From the NCBI GenBank assembly GCA_914767715.1, contig OU612075.1:8370001-8434000 (forward strand): a stretch of DNA of 64,000 nucleotides. The letters are read 5' to 3'. Source of the stretch: Membranipora membranacea (Eukaryota; Bryozoa; Gymnolaemata; Cheilostomatida; Membraniporidae). Shown one piece after another: positions 22,749 through 34,800 of this stretch. Below the pieces are notes generated by a model, which did not search any database, was not told where the DNA came from, and saw only the letters and a list, made by a program, of their open reading frames with translations. A program made the translations under genes and the position numbers. The first letter of the stretch is position 1; each line of letters begins with the position of its first letter.

Positions 22749-25700
22749 CAGTTTTAGGAGTAATTAAGCTTTCTGATTTAGTTACTGTTGTCAGCACATT
22801 TGGGGTTTGATCGCCCGCCGCAGGTTGTGACTGTATTGTTAGTGATTTAGACAGAGACATTGGTACCATATTAGTTGACTTAGTGACGCTGCCGGCGGGC
22901 TGACTGCTGTGTAACTGCTGCTGAGGGTTTGTCATAACCTGAAAATAGAGATAAATAATTTCTTTCAGTGCGTGTTTACTACTATGATTTGTTTTTACCT
23001 TAGAGCACTGAATTCTTTGTTTTCTCTTTGTCATGATCAACTTGGAGCATTACCATTTGGAGCTATCTGTCGACATAGAAGTTAAGGGACTTTTACTAAA
23101 TAAATGGAAAAAATAATCTACGCGACGACAGATATGCAGAACTGTTAAAGTTACGAATCCACATCATAGCTGGTTATGAACAGAATAATTTGAGTTTTAA
23201 AGTTGGCTAGGGTTAACGTCAAGTGATAATCAAAACAAGAAGCTGCATCAAAAGTCAGTAATAAGGATCGGGCCAATGGCCATGACCATCGCTGTACCAA
23301 TTGTACTATGGGGTTAAAATCACAAGTCTGTCTCTGTTTGAAGACTGAGAAATAGTATTTGTATTCGGCACCAAGTTGCTCTCAGTTTGCAGGCAGGTCA
23401 TAACACATCTGGGGCATCAATAGAGCCCAGTAGTCGGTAGACTGCAGCGGCATTCGAACTCAAGACCTCCAACGCTGAACTGTTACCTTGACTATAGTAG
23501 GACTCGGTGAAGCTGGTTGTATACAGGACTCACCTTTACTATAGTAGGACTCAGTAATGCTGGTTGTATACAGGACTTACCTTTACTATAGTAGGACTCG
23601 GTGATGCTGGTTGTATACAGGACTTACCTTTACTATAGTAGGACTCTGTGATGCTGGTTGTATACAGGACTTACCTTTACTATAGTAGGACTCAGTGATG
23701 CTGGTTGTATACAGGACTTACCTTTACTATAGTAGGACTCGGTGATGCTGGTTGTATACTTGAGGCAGCGGAGGACATGATTATATACTTCTGAGATCCA
23801 GAGGCGGATCCAGGAATGTTAGGGGTGGTGGGGGTCCTGACCAGAGAGGTTCCTCCGGCAGACATTCTAAAATACAATTAAATCTAATTCAGTGAATCAA
23901 AATAAGAACCTGAAGGTAGACATTCTAAAAAGAAAGTGTGTCAAATTTTCTTGTAACGCAAAGTTTTACTACACTAGGTTGTCTGCCCCTGATTGTATCG
24001 AAAGATGTCCCTAAATAATGATGCCTGAGAAATAGATAACAGTACATACTTGTTTAATTAGATTCCATACCCATGCCAACAGGTTCAGGGTTAAGGGAGT
24101 ATGACACGTATATGCCACGTCATGACTGTAGTTAGATATATTATCCTTGCGCAAGATGAACTAACTTTTAAATTTGTGACTGCTTAGATATATTTGAAAG
24201 TCGATTGAACTTCATTTCCAATATCACGAGTAATCTCTCATCTCTCAGAATTGTCTCAGAAATCTCAAGCTGTGCGGATATCTTTTTAAGCATGTATATT
24301 AATAAAGACAGAAATGAAGTTTACCTGATAATAGGAGGTTGTGATGTTGATCCTCTACTGCCTGATGGTACGGAAAAACTTCGGCTCATAGACTGTTGAT
24401 TGAGCAAAGTAACCCCGCCTTGTGTTCTCTGTCAAGTCAGGTAATAAATGTAAATTAATAGAATATATAATACAATTCAATGTAGAATTTAATAAAATAT
24501 GACACAAATAATGACTATTGAGGATTTTGAAGTAAAATTATCAGACATCAAAAATTTGTAACTCCATTGTAAAACAGCGCCAGAGAAACACTATGTATCT
24601 GATATCATAAATTTCAATTTAATTTCAATTCAATTTCAAATTTTAACTTAATTTAAAAAAACTGTTAGTTACAACCAAAAAAAGCTGAATAGAGAGCAGT
24701 AACTAAAGTTTAAGAACACTGAAACGTTAGAAGGCAAATAATGTGGCTTAACATTAATAAGTTACCCTCGAGGGTGGAGGGACTGTCGGCCAGTGATAGG
24801 GGAGACCAGGCATGGATACAGGGGGTGGAGCAGGGGGATAGGCCATCCTAGGGTAACTAGGCATGGGCATACCGTAATCTCTGTATGGCATAGCATAAGT
24901 GGGCATATAGGGGGGAGGGGCAGGGATAGGGCGATGTGATCTTAGGGGATTATTAGGGTATGGCATGTGAGGCCCGATTCCTGAGGATTTTCTAGGGCTA
25001 CGGTGCGCAGATGATGGTCTTGATGCGTAAGATGGTTTAGGCTGAAACATAATTCATTATGTAAAAACTAGATTGAGCTAAGATACTCTTCAACATCAGT
25101 ACATATGACACAAATATAACTTGTATATGAATATTGGAGTTGCCTACACATTATAAACAAGAGGACAACTTCAAGATAACTGCATAATTTGTAACGTTTG
25201 TTTCAAAACTTCAGAGCTGGGAGAAATGCAATGATATTCCCCTGGGTGTTATTGGCTTGGTATCATTGAGTTATGCAATTGTGCATTTCACCTTCCCTTC
25301 ACATCAATTTTGGCATTCCTATGGAAGTCTGGAGATATACATTGAATACAATACTGGTGCACAAATGATTTAATATCGCTGGTGGTTTGGGCTAGCCTAG
25401 TCTGCGGCTTTTTACAAAATAAAGTAGCGGCATGACAAGGCTAGGTTTGGGCCACAAGCCTTTGACTGCACTTCATCCGGTAAATGCCAATATTCTAAGC
25501 TGTGAACATGTTCAGCCAATAACAGTTACAACCAACATTGCACTGCCTTGTTGAACAACTGTTACCATTCCAAAAATGTAGCAAAACACAAACTTACTAT
25601 TGTAGTAGCCGGTCTGCTGAGTAGACTTGTAGTTGGAGCTTGTTTGGCCCTCAGCTGACAGACAGCCTCGTGTATAAAGGAGCCGAGATATCCGTACTCG

Positions 25701-28700
25701 TGTCTGTACTGCTCCATACTATCAGGTGCCTTACGTACAGCTACTAACACTGGGGCCAAGGTTTTCTACAACACAACAGGAAAAACTGAAAATTGTTTAT
25801 GATGTAAAGTTGACGAAAGGCTTGCATTCCTGAAAGCAACCTTTGGTCATTTCCCTAGCACAAGGCAGCTTAGATGATAAACTAGATGGAGCAAGTATCT
25901 AAGATCTAATATCCTTTATCAAAGCATTTATAAAATGAACGGATAGTTAGTTCCTGAAAAAGAGTTGCAATTCCAGTGTAGCATACTCATATTTATTGAT
26001 CAGTGTTCGATTGCTTCGAATACTATTTAGTAGTAAAAATAGATAAATCCCAAGGAATATAGGGAAAGACATTCAGGGAATTTAAATCAACGCAATTAAT
26101 ATGATTTTTGAAGATGTAGTTCTAATTTGGGAAACATGCACCTAGATTTATTTGAATACTTTGTAAGCATAACCGTATATATTTTTTGGACCTACAATCC
26201 TAACTTACCACAAATGCCTGTTTGATAGACTGGGCAGCTATTTTATCTGCTGAGTGTAGTGTTGCTCCCTCAATCATCAGTCGAAGTCGGTCTCCTTCTA
26301 ACTTTACTATCGGAATCACAAAACTTTGTATAACCTAGAAATAAAATATTCATTTCATGCTTATTTTATGCTCATTCTTCATATCAGGAGACACAGCTAG
26401 ATATAACTTTAAGGTGTACCTGTACATCTCAGATGAAACACTTATGTGAGGTTGACCTGCCGCTGTTGACAGATGAGGACATTCTCCAGCTTACTGTACT
26501 AAATGTGAGACAGGGTAATCAACAACTTAAGTATAATCACAAAAGCAGGGAGTTTGGGGCATTGAAGTATCTGATATAAACTGATTTCACAAAGTCCAAA
26601 GTTGTCTGCCCTTGGAAAAGTAGTGGAAAGACAACTTCTATTCATTTCCTGCAACTAGGAAGAAACAGGGAGTTTCGGACAAAGAACAAAAAATATTTCG
26701 AGATTTGACTCACCCCATGTCCTAGCTCGCCCAGGCCCATGATACATCCGTAGTGGGTAGCGAGAGGTGCCCTGGAGTTATGTAAGGATTCACTCAATAT
26801 CTTCACGACACGAGTCTGTATGTCATTGGTACTGGAGCTGAATTTTCTATATTAAAATCAAAAGCATCAATAATCAATGAGTGTATTTGATAGAGTGATG
26901 GATGGGAGGATTATCTCAATATAACTTTGCATGCCATTTTTCTTTTACTCTTATGGGATCATTCAAATGAGATCAGGCTAAGATCTCTTTCCATTTTTAC
27001 TGTGAATCGGGACAATCAATATCCACTTCCCTTTATTTGAAAGACTCTCATATATGCCGGACTGAGACAAGAGTTTGGGGGGGCTCCAAATAACCCTCAT
27101 AGTATTTGATTTGTAAATCTAGAGAAGTTGCAATTTGCTCATGCTGACATCTGACTAGCAAGCAATACAAGAACAGATGTGATCATTAGGGATATATCAG
27201 GCATCAGTCTATTAGACAAACCCACACAATAAAAAGTAGACAGAGTATGCGTCAAACCAACGGACATGACATACAACTCCTCATGGTAATGTTTTTGTGG
27301 CGATATTTTTCAAAGTAATGTTTTCCATTACAATGTTTACAAAGAGATTGACAGTGATGCTTTTTGAGAATGCTGTTACCAATTATAGTATCAATCATAG
27401 TATCATTGTAACCAAGATGACCAGGTGATCAAACTCGTTGATGTGACTTACTTGCAGATTTGTCCGAGTATCTTAGAAGAGAAATCTCTTAGAGCCCAGT
27501 GATTATCACTCTCAGGTTTCACACACAGCTGTTTACTGACTATACAAGTCACCACCGCTGGTATAATCTCATGGAGCTGTAAAGTAAAATATAGCCTTCA
27601 TCATGTACTCAGTATGATTATGGTGATATAGTATGAAGTATCTAAAATGTCAGATATCATATCATCAATATTCTTCATATATGTTCAATACATGTAAATC
27701 AGGACTAGGTCTTCAACAGGGGAAGACAGTGCCTTGTATGCAAGCATTCTAATGCCTTCATAAATACGACAGCTAACATCAGTTGGAAACACAAAGATTC
27801 TGTAACAGTACATAAAGCGATGGGTAGAAACATTCAAGAAATGTTGTATAAATGATGCGACTTGATGATAGAATTGACAATGATGGTGAAAACCTATGTA
27901 TTTCTTTTGACAGTAAAAAACTAGTGTGCCACACTATATAAAATGTTTGAAATGATGAATTGTTCAGGATATACATTCATCATTATTTAATAGTCATCTT
28001 TGACCTTATACTCACATATTTTTCCAGATACAGAGTAGTGTTGTCCAGTAGAGATTTCAGCATTCTCATCAGGTATATGAGAATAGCCAGGTTGTTGTTG
28101 ACACAGTTGACTTTGGAGCCCTCTGATATAAATGTACTTAGCCTGGGTAACATCTTATGTAGCCCGGGATCCTGTGCCAGACTGGTGAGGGCTTCAGTAC
28201 GTCTCGTCTCATCAGATCCCACGCAGGCTTCCGTGATCTCTTTGTAGTATAGTTGTTGCTCCTATGGATGGAAAGTTTTAAATGATGATCAACAGGGTAC
28301 TGAGTTGAAGCTGCATGGAAAACTAGATAGGTGGACAATATATCCAGGGTTGCCGCTAGTAGCATACCTTCATCAATCACATCACAATCATGATGATTGA
28401 CGATGGAATGTCACTAACCATAACCTGAACAACGTTTGAGTAGTTTGACTACCATGACACTCAACATAACTCTCTATATTTAGTTTGAGATCAAAAAAAG
28501 CAAAATAAAATTTATCATATGCATCAAATTTATAGGCGCCGTAGTATCATAAGTATATTATATTTATTATATAAAATATATAATGTTAAAATAATTATAT
28601 GTATTACTCCTAATAATTTCACATACCACAGATAGATCATGTTCTGTGAGAGGTTTGAGTTGTGAGTCTTTACTTTTCTTGGAAGCTGGTCTGGTTTTGT

Positions 28701-30568
28701 TGAGCTTCTCCATTGAGGCTTTAGCACCTTTGTGGAGAAATAGGTAAATATGAGAGCTGTGAACTGTGAACTAAGGTTAGTGCATACTATGAAATTTTTT
28801 CAACATCCGAAAATGCCATCAAGGTCAAATATTTAGGCTAAAAGCCAAACGAGTTTATCATCTAGTTAATTTGTGAAATTCTCGCAGATAATTGTGAGTC
28901 ATTCTCTCTTTGCCCAAGTGGACACAACTACTCTATTCTCATTACAAGCAATTACAGTTGTTTGTGGACAAGGTCAAAGGTACTTAGTAGGAATAATTCA
29001 CCTGGGTTAATGCCTTCGATCTTCTGTAAATCTCTGGATAATGGTGGTGGATTCTCAGGTATTGAAGGTTGTACACCCTCTATAGCCAACCAATGAGCTG
29101 AAAACAAAATAAACCTTACGTTACAATCTATTCTCAAAGTTCCCTATGACAAAATTCGATCATAACCATTGGAAGGAAAAGCATTTCTCGTTTTTTACAC
29201 TCAAGTTCAAATACAGTCTTCTTTGTGACAAATAAGACGCATCTTACCTGGTGTTATTTTGGAAAGTTTTCTTATGTCTCAAATTTTTAAACATGACGAT
29301 AAGAACAAAACAAGAACCTTTCTGTAAAGTTTTCTTATATATTGAAACCATGATTTTTTTTCAAGACCTGGGAAAGGAAACATAATACAAAGTGTAGGCC
29401 TACCTTTGATAGAACTTTTCAGAGGTACTTTAGGTAGAGGTTTAGACGTCAGATCATCCAAATCAATCTCCTTGTCATCTGTGAAGTGGAGATCACGCCC
29501 TCCTCCGCTCGCATTACGGAACGGGATATAATCGGCGCTAGTGAATCCATAAAGAGGCTGTAAGGGACAAAAAATTTCCTTTTATTCATTTAGCATTAAA
29601 GGTTATAATATCTAATAGCCACACCAGCATAGGATTTTTATACATTGCTTTATACTAGAGGAGTAAATGTTGGCTAGCGCTTATTTCCACTAGCTGTGGA
29701 GTGAGTTAATGTTAGCCAGCATTAAATTTTGGCTAGCTGGGGTGGCGTCTATATGAAGTAAAGAGGATACGTAAATTTTAGCTAGCCTGAGATAAGCTAT
29801 TTCAAGCCTATGCAAAATGGCTAATTTTTTGTCCTGCGAATACTTCACTCCCCCAGAGTATTATAAGTTTTGTCACCCATAATTTAGTTCAAAAGAATTG
29901 TTTCGAGGCTTACCTCATAGTTTTTCATCTTCAGAGTGTAATCTATATCCCTTGTGGTCAGGTTCCTCCGTTTGGAATGTCTGGTCAACTTTGAAGCATC
30001 CTGTATTATATTTTTCAACCTGAATAAATATGAGAAATAAAGATATCATCAACATACGCCACTAGGCTCCACCATAAAGCCCAGGTAGAGTGGGATAAGT
30101 TGGTTTTTGGATGAAATTTTCCAACGCAGAAATATTCAAAACAATCATTGATTAAGGCTGTCTTAGAATAATATGATTAAAATGGAAAGCTAAAAGAACA
30201 TAACCATACAGAAGCAATCAGCTCTTTTGTCACAACAATACTTTGTCACATTATCTCGCCAAAGAGGTATGCGCAGCCTGGGAAAGATTTTTCGGTCACT
30301 TAATCGGTCTTACAGATATTACAAACAGGACAGAAATAAATATATGGCTTTAGATGTATATATATGATTATCAAATTACAGCTAACATATGCAATAGGCT
30401 CCAGTGTTCTAATTGAACGATAAATTACCTGAATGTTACGTCTTCAGCAAGGTATTTATATCCGTCCTCAGCTGAGGCTGATATACCTACAGACTCAGCT
30501 ATTACCTTTATCCACTCACTGCTGATCTCCTGGCCCCCTCCTTCTTTGGTAGGAGTATGTGCTGCCAT
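22744..30568 (-). CDS. TAF6: TAF6, TFIID/SAGA-type histone-fold and HEAT subunit
   Basis: Fourteen coding exons (minus): 30568-30429, 30019-29914, 29557-29404, 29097-29002, 28727-28627, 28261-28016, 27576-27452, 26846-26714, 26334-26209, 25765-25598, 25041-24766, 24428-24325, 23866-23722, 22938-22744. They join in phase to 704 aa (human about 677). TAF6 acts in the nucleus in promoter recognition by TFIID. The histone fold lies at about residues 15-85 ([20 protein letters not shown] ... [20 protein letters not shown]). It is followed by [19 protein letters not shown] and the C-terminal HEAT region, about 205-460 ([46 protein letters not shown]). A 92-aa Pro/Tyr/Met-rich exon (25041-24766) and a Ser/Thr/Pro-rich tail follow. 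A pyrimidine-rich acceptor just before the ATG implies an upstream non-coding exon. The stop codon overlaps the AATAAA signal. The donor of exon 13 sits in a 47-bp tandem array. Confidence 0.95.
23478..23759. repeat. Six 47-bp tandem repeats carrying a splice donor
   Basis: Each unit holds the last 38 bases of TAF6 exon 13 plus the first 9 of the intron. On the minus strand it reads ...ACTATAGTAAAG followed by GTAAGTCCT. Donor-preceding bases lie at 23722, 23675, 23628, 23581, 23534 and 23487, exactly 47 apart. The first four donors are GTAAGT, the fifth GTGAGT and the sixth GTAACA. Only the first keeps the TAF6 frame; later donors add 47n bases and meet an early stop. Confidence 0.95.
29652..29862. 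mobile_element. AGCTAGC-type MITE in TAF6 intron 2
   Basis: The left end TACTAGAGGAGTAAATG mirrors the right end CACTCCCCCAGAGTA. The interior is dense in GCTAGC motifs. Related elements are at 49932-50131 and 42262-43206. Confidence 0.55.
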
Positions 30569-31402
30569 AACCTGAAAACCAAAAAAGAACTCAAAGTAAA
30601 ACATGTCTATGAGCTGTATCATGGAGCAGCTTTTGGTCTGAGAGCGGAGTTATAAAGCATGCTAAGCCAATAATGACATGGGTCCCAGAGTCAACCACCA
30701 GATAGGGTAAACCACATATATCAAAGCATACATTCATGCTTGTTACTCCAGATACCTTCAAGCTGACCTGATCCTACTTTACTTTAGTGTGTGAGAGATT
30801 TGGGTGCTCTAGCTGGGGGCTCTAGAATCAGGTATATGATATTGATACTGGACATGGTAGAATATTGGAAATTAACAAGTTCATTGGTAGAGGCATGTAG
30901 CCTAAATCTCAGGGCCCCATGGCCCTAGCTGATTCATGAATGAATAACACACAACAACAAGAATATTGTCACAGTGACAATTATTGTGCTTGCTGTTGTT
31001 CTGTTGCAGCAAAGCATGATGAGTTGCTAAAGACTGAAGGATATTAGGCAGGGCTCTCAACCTGGGAGGATTCAAAACCTGAGTTTTGCCGATACCGCGT
31101 TGCACATGTCACTCTGTTAGCCTCCTCAATGGGCCGGGCAACCATAGCCTAGAAAGCAATTTAGGCCTCTGCATATGAATGATATTCATATTGGGTTTAT
31201 AGAGTTGTTAGCAGACCATTGATATAGAATCACTGTAAAATTCATCTTGGTTAATGTATTTCTTGTATCACAGCATCTTACAATCTTACAACTAGGCCAC
31301 ACCGGAGAGGAGTTCTCCAACTTCGATAAATATAAGGCAAAATCTGAGTTGTTAGCTAATATTCTAAAATCCCCTGAGTTGCCTGTGTGTGTTGAATTGA
31401 GC
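30569..31402. promoter_or_regulatory. TAF6-GFM1 divergent intergenic region
   Basis: The genes are transcribed away from each other. A TAF6 leader exon should lie here, because a good acceptor precedes its ATG. No TATA box is evident. An inverted CCAAT box (CTCAATGGGC region near 31124) and a half X-box-like GGGCAACCATAGC near 31137 are visible but of unproven function. Confidence 0.4.
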
Positions 31403-31652
31403 TCAAAAACCTGAGTAACAACTTGGGCTAAATCTGAGTGGTTGAGAGCACTGTACTAGGAAGCTGCTCTTTAAACTCTCCATCAAGTACCCCACATTCT
31501 CATGCAACCGTAGTCTGGCTTGTTCATATTTTTGGAATAGTTTGGCAGCTATTTCCTTTCCCTTCATCTGCTGAGTGTGTTTCTTTTGCTGGACTGAGAC
31601 TTTCTCAAAATTTTGTTTAATTTTCTCTTCATTTCCAGTCCGAGATACTGAT
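31403..31652 (-). CDS. Candidate terminal exon of an unknown coiled-coil-like protein
   Basis: An open frame follows a plausible acceptor (TCTATTGCCTGTAG, minus strand). It encodes about 80 residues rich in Lys, Gln and Glu (GKEIAAKLFQKYEQARLRLH, then LMESLKSSF) with strong helical, coiled-coil-like character, and ends in a stop. I do not recognise the protein and found no upstream exon. It overlaps, antisense, a candidate GFM1 leader exon (31639-31688), so at most one may be real. If the frame instead starts at the ATG at 31684 it would be a 93-aa protein. Confidence 0.3.
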
Positions 31653-31688
31653 CTACAGGCAATAGACACAATGAACAATCTCATTCAG
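31639..31688 (+). other. Candidate upstream exon of GFM1
   Basis: It has a strong pyrimidine tract and acceptor (TTTTCTCTTCATTTCCAG) and a donor (ATTCAG then GTAAAC). The next acceptor is at 31817, 15 bases before the GFM1 ATG. Joined, the frame stays open and in phase, so the ATG at 31671 would add 11 residues (MNNLIQQGQGK) before the presequence. It is most simply a 5' UTR exon with an optional in-frame start. Confidence 0.45.
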
Positions 31689-31832
31689 GTAAACTGACGA
31701 GAATATGTTCCCAAAAACTCGGACTAATTAACTGCAACCGGAGCCGGTTTCTGGCACAAGAAGTTTGTTTTATAACATGTGATATAGCTTTGCCTGTGCT
31801 AATCAACATTCTTTCAGCAAGGACAGGGGAAA

Positions 31833-34800
31833 ATGACGTGCTCTAGGCTGCTGAGAGCTGTACACACTGCACTGCTTCACAGCCAGAAGAATAAACCTAA
31901 CAAATATGCTGTGAGTATCTGACTTCCGAAAGCTTGCAGGCATATTTTCTGCTGATGGCTGGGTTTCATTCATTCTTATTCAATTCATTTAAATTAATTA
32001 ATTGATAGGGTATAGGCCTATATACTATCACCAATGAGTGAATCATAGTTATTAATTAGCCGAGTCTTTGGTTAATGAATCCAAGGAGTGAAAGATGTAA
32101 CACCCTTGGCTTCAAAAACACGTATATTTCTTGTGCTTGCTGGACTCTTAGGCAGGTTAAATTGGGATAAAATTCAATCTTTTTCAAGCTGTTACTCCCT
32201 ATTCCATTCAGTATTCATTGCCTTAGCTTAGGGCTAGCTATACCTATTTATGGAACACCCAACCTGTAAAGAGTCAACTGGGAGCTCGTTGCTGTAGAGG
32301 TGAATAATAACGCTACACAATAACCATCATGCATAGGCCTAAAGAATAACAATAATATTTTTGTTGCTTTTTAGATCAACGTGTTGGGCAGTGCTAACTT
32401 TTCCCGGGGCTATGCTGTTGATGCAAAGGTAAGTGGTTTGGCAGAGGTCGAATACAATTATGCGTTTCATATTCGTTTCACTCTCATTCTTTTGCAACAT
32501 GGGCAAGTCAAATATATTGTAGTACTCATAATAGACTAATTTATGTGTGTAACATGCGTAGGATCACTACCATGATAAATGTGCATGATCATCAGGATCT
32601 TAGTCTTACATGTGCTGTTAGCACAATTTCTATCTAAGCCCACTTTACGAGCTTTCAATGCAACCAATATGCTATGCAGGCCTGATCTTTAAGCAAGCAA
32701 CAAGCTGTGCAAGCCTTGTCTCCACATTTTTTGCACGCTATTTGAATTATATACTTTTCCCTATGTTGTCTATGACACCAACATACTACCAGATATGTGA
32801 ACTATAGTCTGCAATGTGTGAATGACACGACACTTTTGTCAATGTCAGGGAGTAAACTTAATTTGTGTAAACTGTTTGATAAAGCAATAATTGAGCAAGC
32901 GTTGGCGGGTAATCTAAATTCTAATTGTTTATTTATCTATTTGTAATGTGTAGCCTGTACTACCGTTGGAGTTGATAAGGAATATAGGAATCTCAGCACA
33001 CGTGGACTCCGGTAAAACTACACTCACAGAGAGAATATTGTTTTACACCGGGAGACTCTCTGCTATGCATGAGGTTTGTATCTTCGGTTTGAGTTTACAT
33101 TAATTCCTTGTTTACATTGTTACTGGATCCATCAAATCAACTGTTGCTTGGAGTATTAACATAACTAAATTATTGTGTAGGCCTACTAACAATCATGTAT
33201 TTATATATTTTCAAATATGGAATAGGGTAATAGAGCTTTTATGATAATTTCAATTTGGTGTACTCATTACAATTAAATTTTAAGTCATCGGAACCTGTCT
33301 GTATTTGTCCTTAACACACATTGTGATTAAGAATGCATGATAGAATATGAATGCTTGCAGCTGGCCTCATAAGATAGTCAAAGTTGGTTCATTCATTGAT
33401 GTGTACTTTATTTGAGAGGGATACGTATCGTTGTCACCTCCCCATAATCCTTGCATAGGCGACCTGCAATGAGCCATCATTATCATATGTTTGATGGGCA
33501 GACAGATAGATAGCCCTTATTATGACCTGTTTGGGTTTGTAGGTGAAAGGTAAAGATGGCGTCGGTGCTAAGATGGATTCCATGGAACTGGAACGAGAAA
33601 GAGGCATCACCATACAGTCTGCTGCTACATATACATCATGGAAAGATCATAACATTAACATCATCGATACACCAGGTAGGCCAGATCCGATTGACAGTAG
33701 TGATCACTAGTTCTCTTGAACCGAAGGGTCAATTTGTTGTATGATATGCTTTAATATATAAATGATTAAAGATCATGAGATATATAGTTCCTCAATTCAG
33801 ATGATCATCATTGGGATAAGACTTGTATCCTGATTGCTACTAAAGTTTGTCCACATTCTTAAGTATGTGAATTGTTGAATCAAAACGCACACTCTGATAT
33901 ACATATTCACCTGCTAACAAGGACTGATAACTCACTCTTATTGTCATTTCAGGTCACGTTGATTTCACAGTTGAGGTGGAGCGAGCCCTGAGAGTATTAG
34001 ACGGTGCGTTTTTAGTTTTGTGTAGCGTTGGAGGTGTTCAGAGCCAGACCCTCACAGTGAACAGACAGATGAAGAGATACAGTGTGCCGTGTATAGCATT
34101 TATAAATAAACTAGACAGACAGGGAGCAGATCCGTACAGAGTACTCAGGCAACTCAGGTTTGTTAATTCTAGCCATTTGTAATCAATATTGTGTGGTACT
34201 GTGAGGCCTGCAATCCAAAATAGTAGATGGTCGTGTCAAGGTCTCTGCATGTCATCAAAAAGAAGAGGTTGCTATTTTTCTAAATTTAATTTAGGAACTG
34301 GAAAATGTACTCTTTAGTCACTCGCTGAGTTTTAAGGCGGCATTTTAGTGGGGTTAGGATTTGTTCTGTTTCATGTCCTCAAGGAGTAAGGCAAGAGTCA
34401 CAGGCATGAAATATAGGTTTTTCTGGCCTTTTTTGATAATGATTCCTTATAAGATTTAAAGAATGGTACCATACCTATATTGCCTTTGCTGATTGAGTCT
34501 GTAAACATTCAACCTGTTTTGCATTTCTTACTTTAGGACAAAACTTGGGCATAACGCGGCATTTCTACAGCTACCTATTGGTGTAGAAAGTGATTGTAAA
34601 GGTGTGATAGACATTCTAGACAACAAAGCACTTTACTTTGAGGGACCAACTGGGTGCGTATATTCCTATTCACTACTGTAGCTAGAGGAACAGGGATTTT
34701 ACCATTTTATAGCTCTCTCCATCAACAATGGACGCTGATTAGATCTCTATGGTTGCGTACCAAGCAGTGAATGTTGTTCTTTGCAAAACATACTGATGGC

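Noticed and set aside
23400-23475. tRNA-like SINE fragment on the minus strand in TAF6 intron 13
   Set aside because: Only a B-box-like GAGTTCGAATGCC is visible; no A box or core.
23478-23759. CRISPR array
   Set aside because: Repeats are contiguous with no spacers and lie across a eukaryotic exon end.
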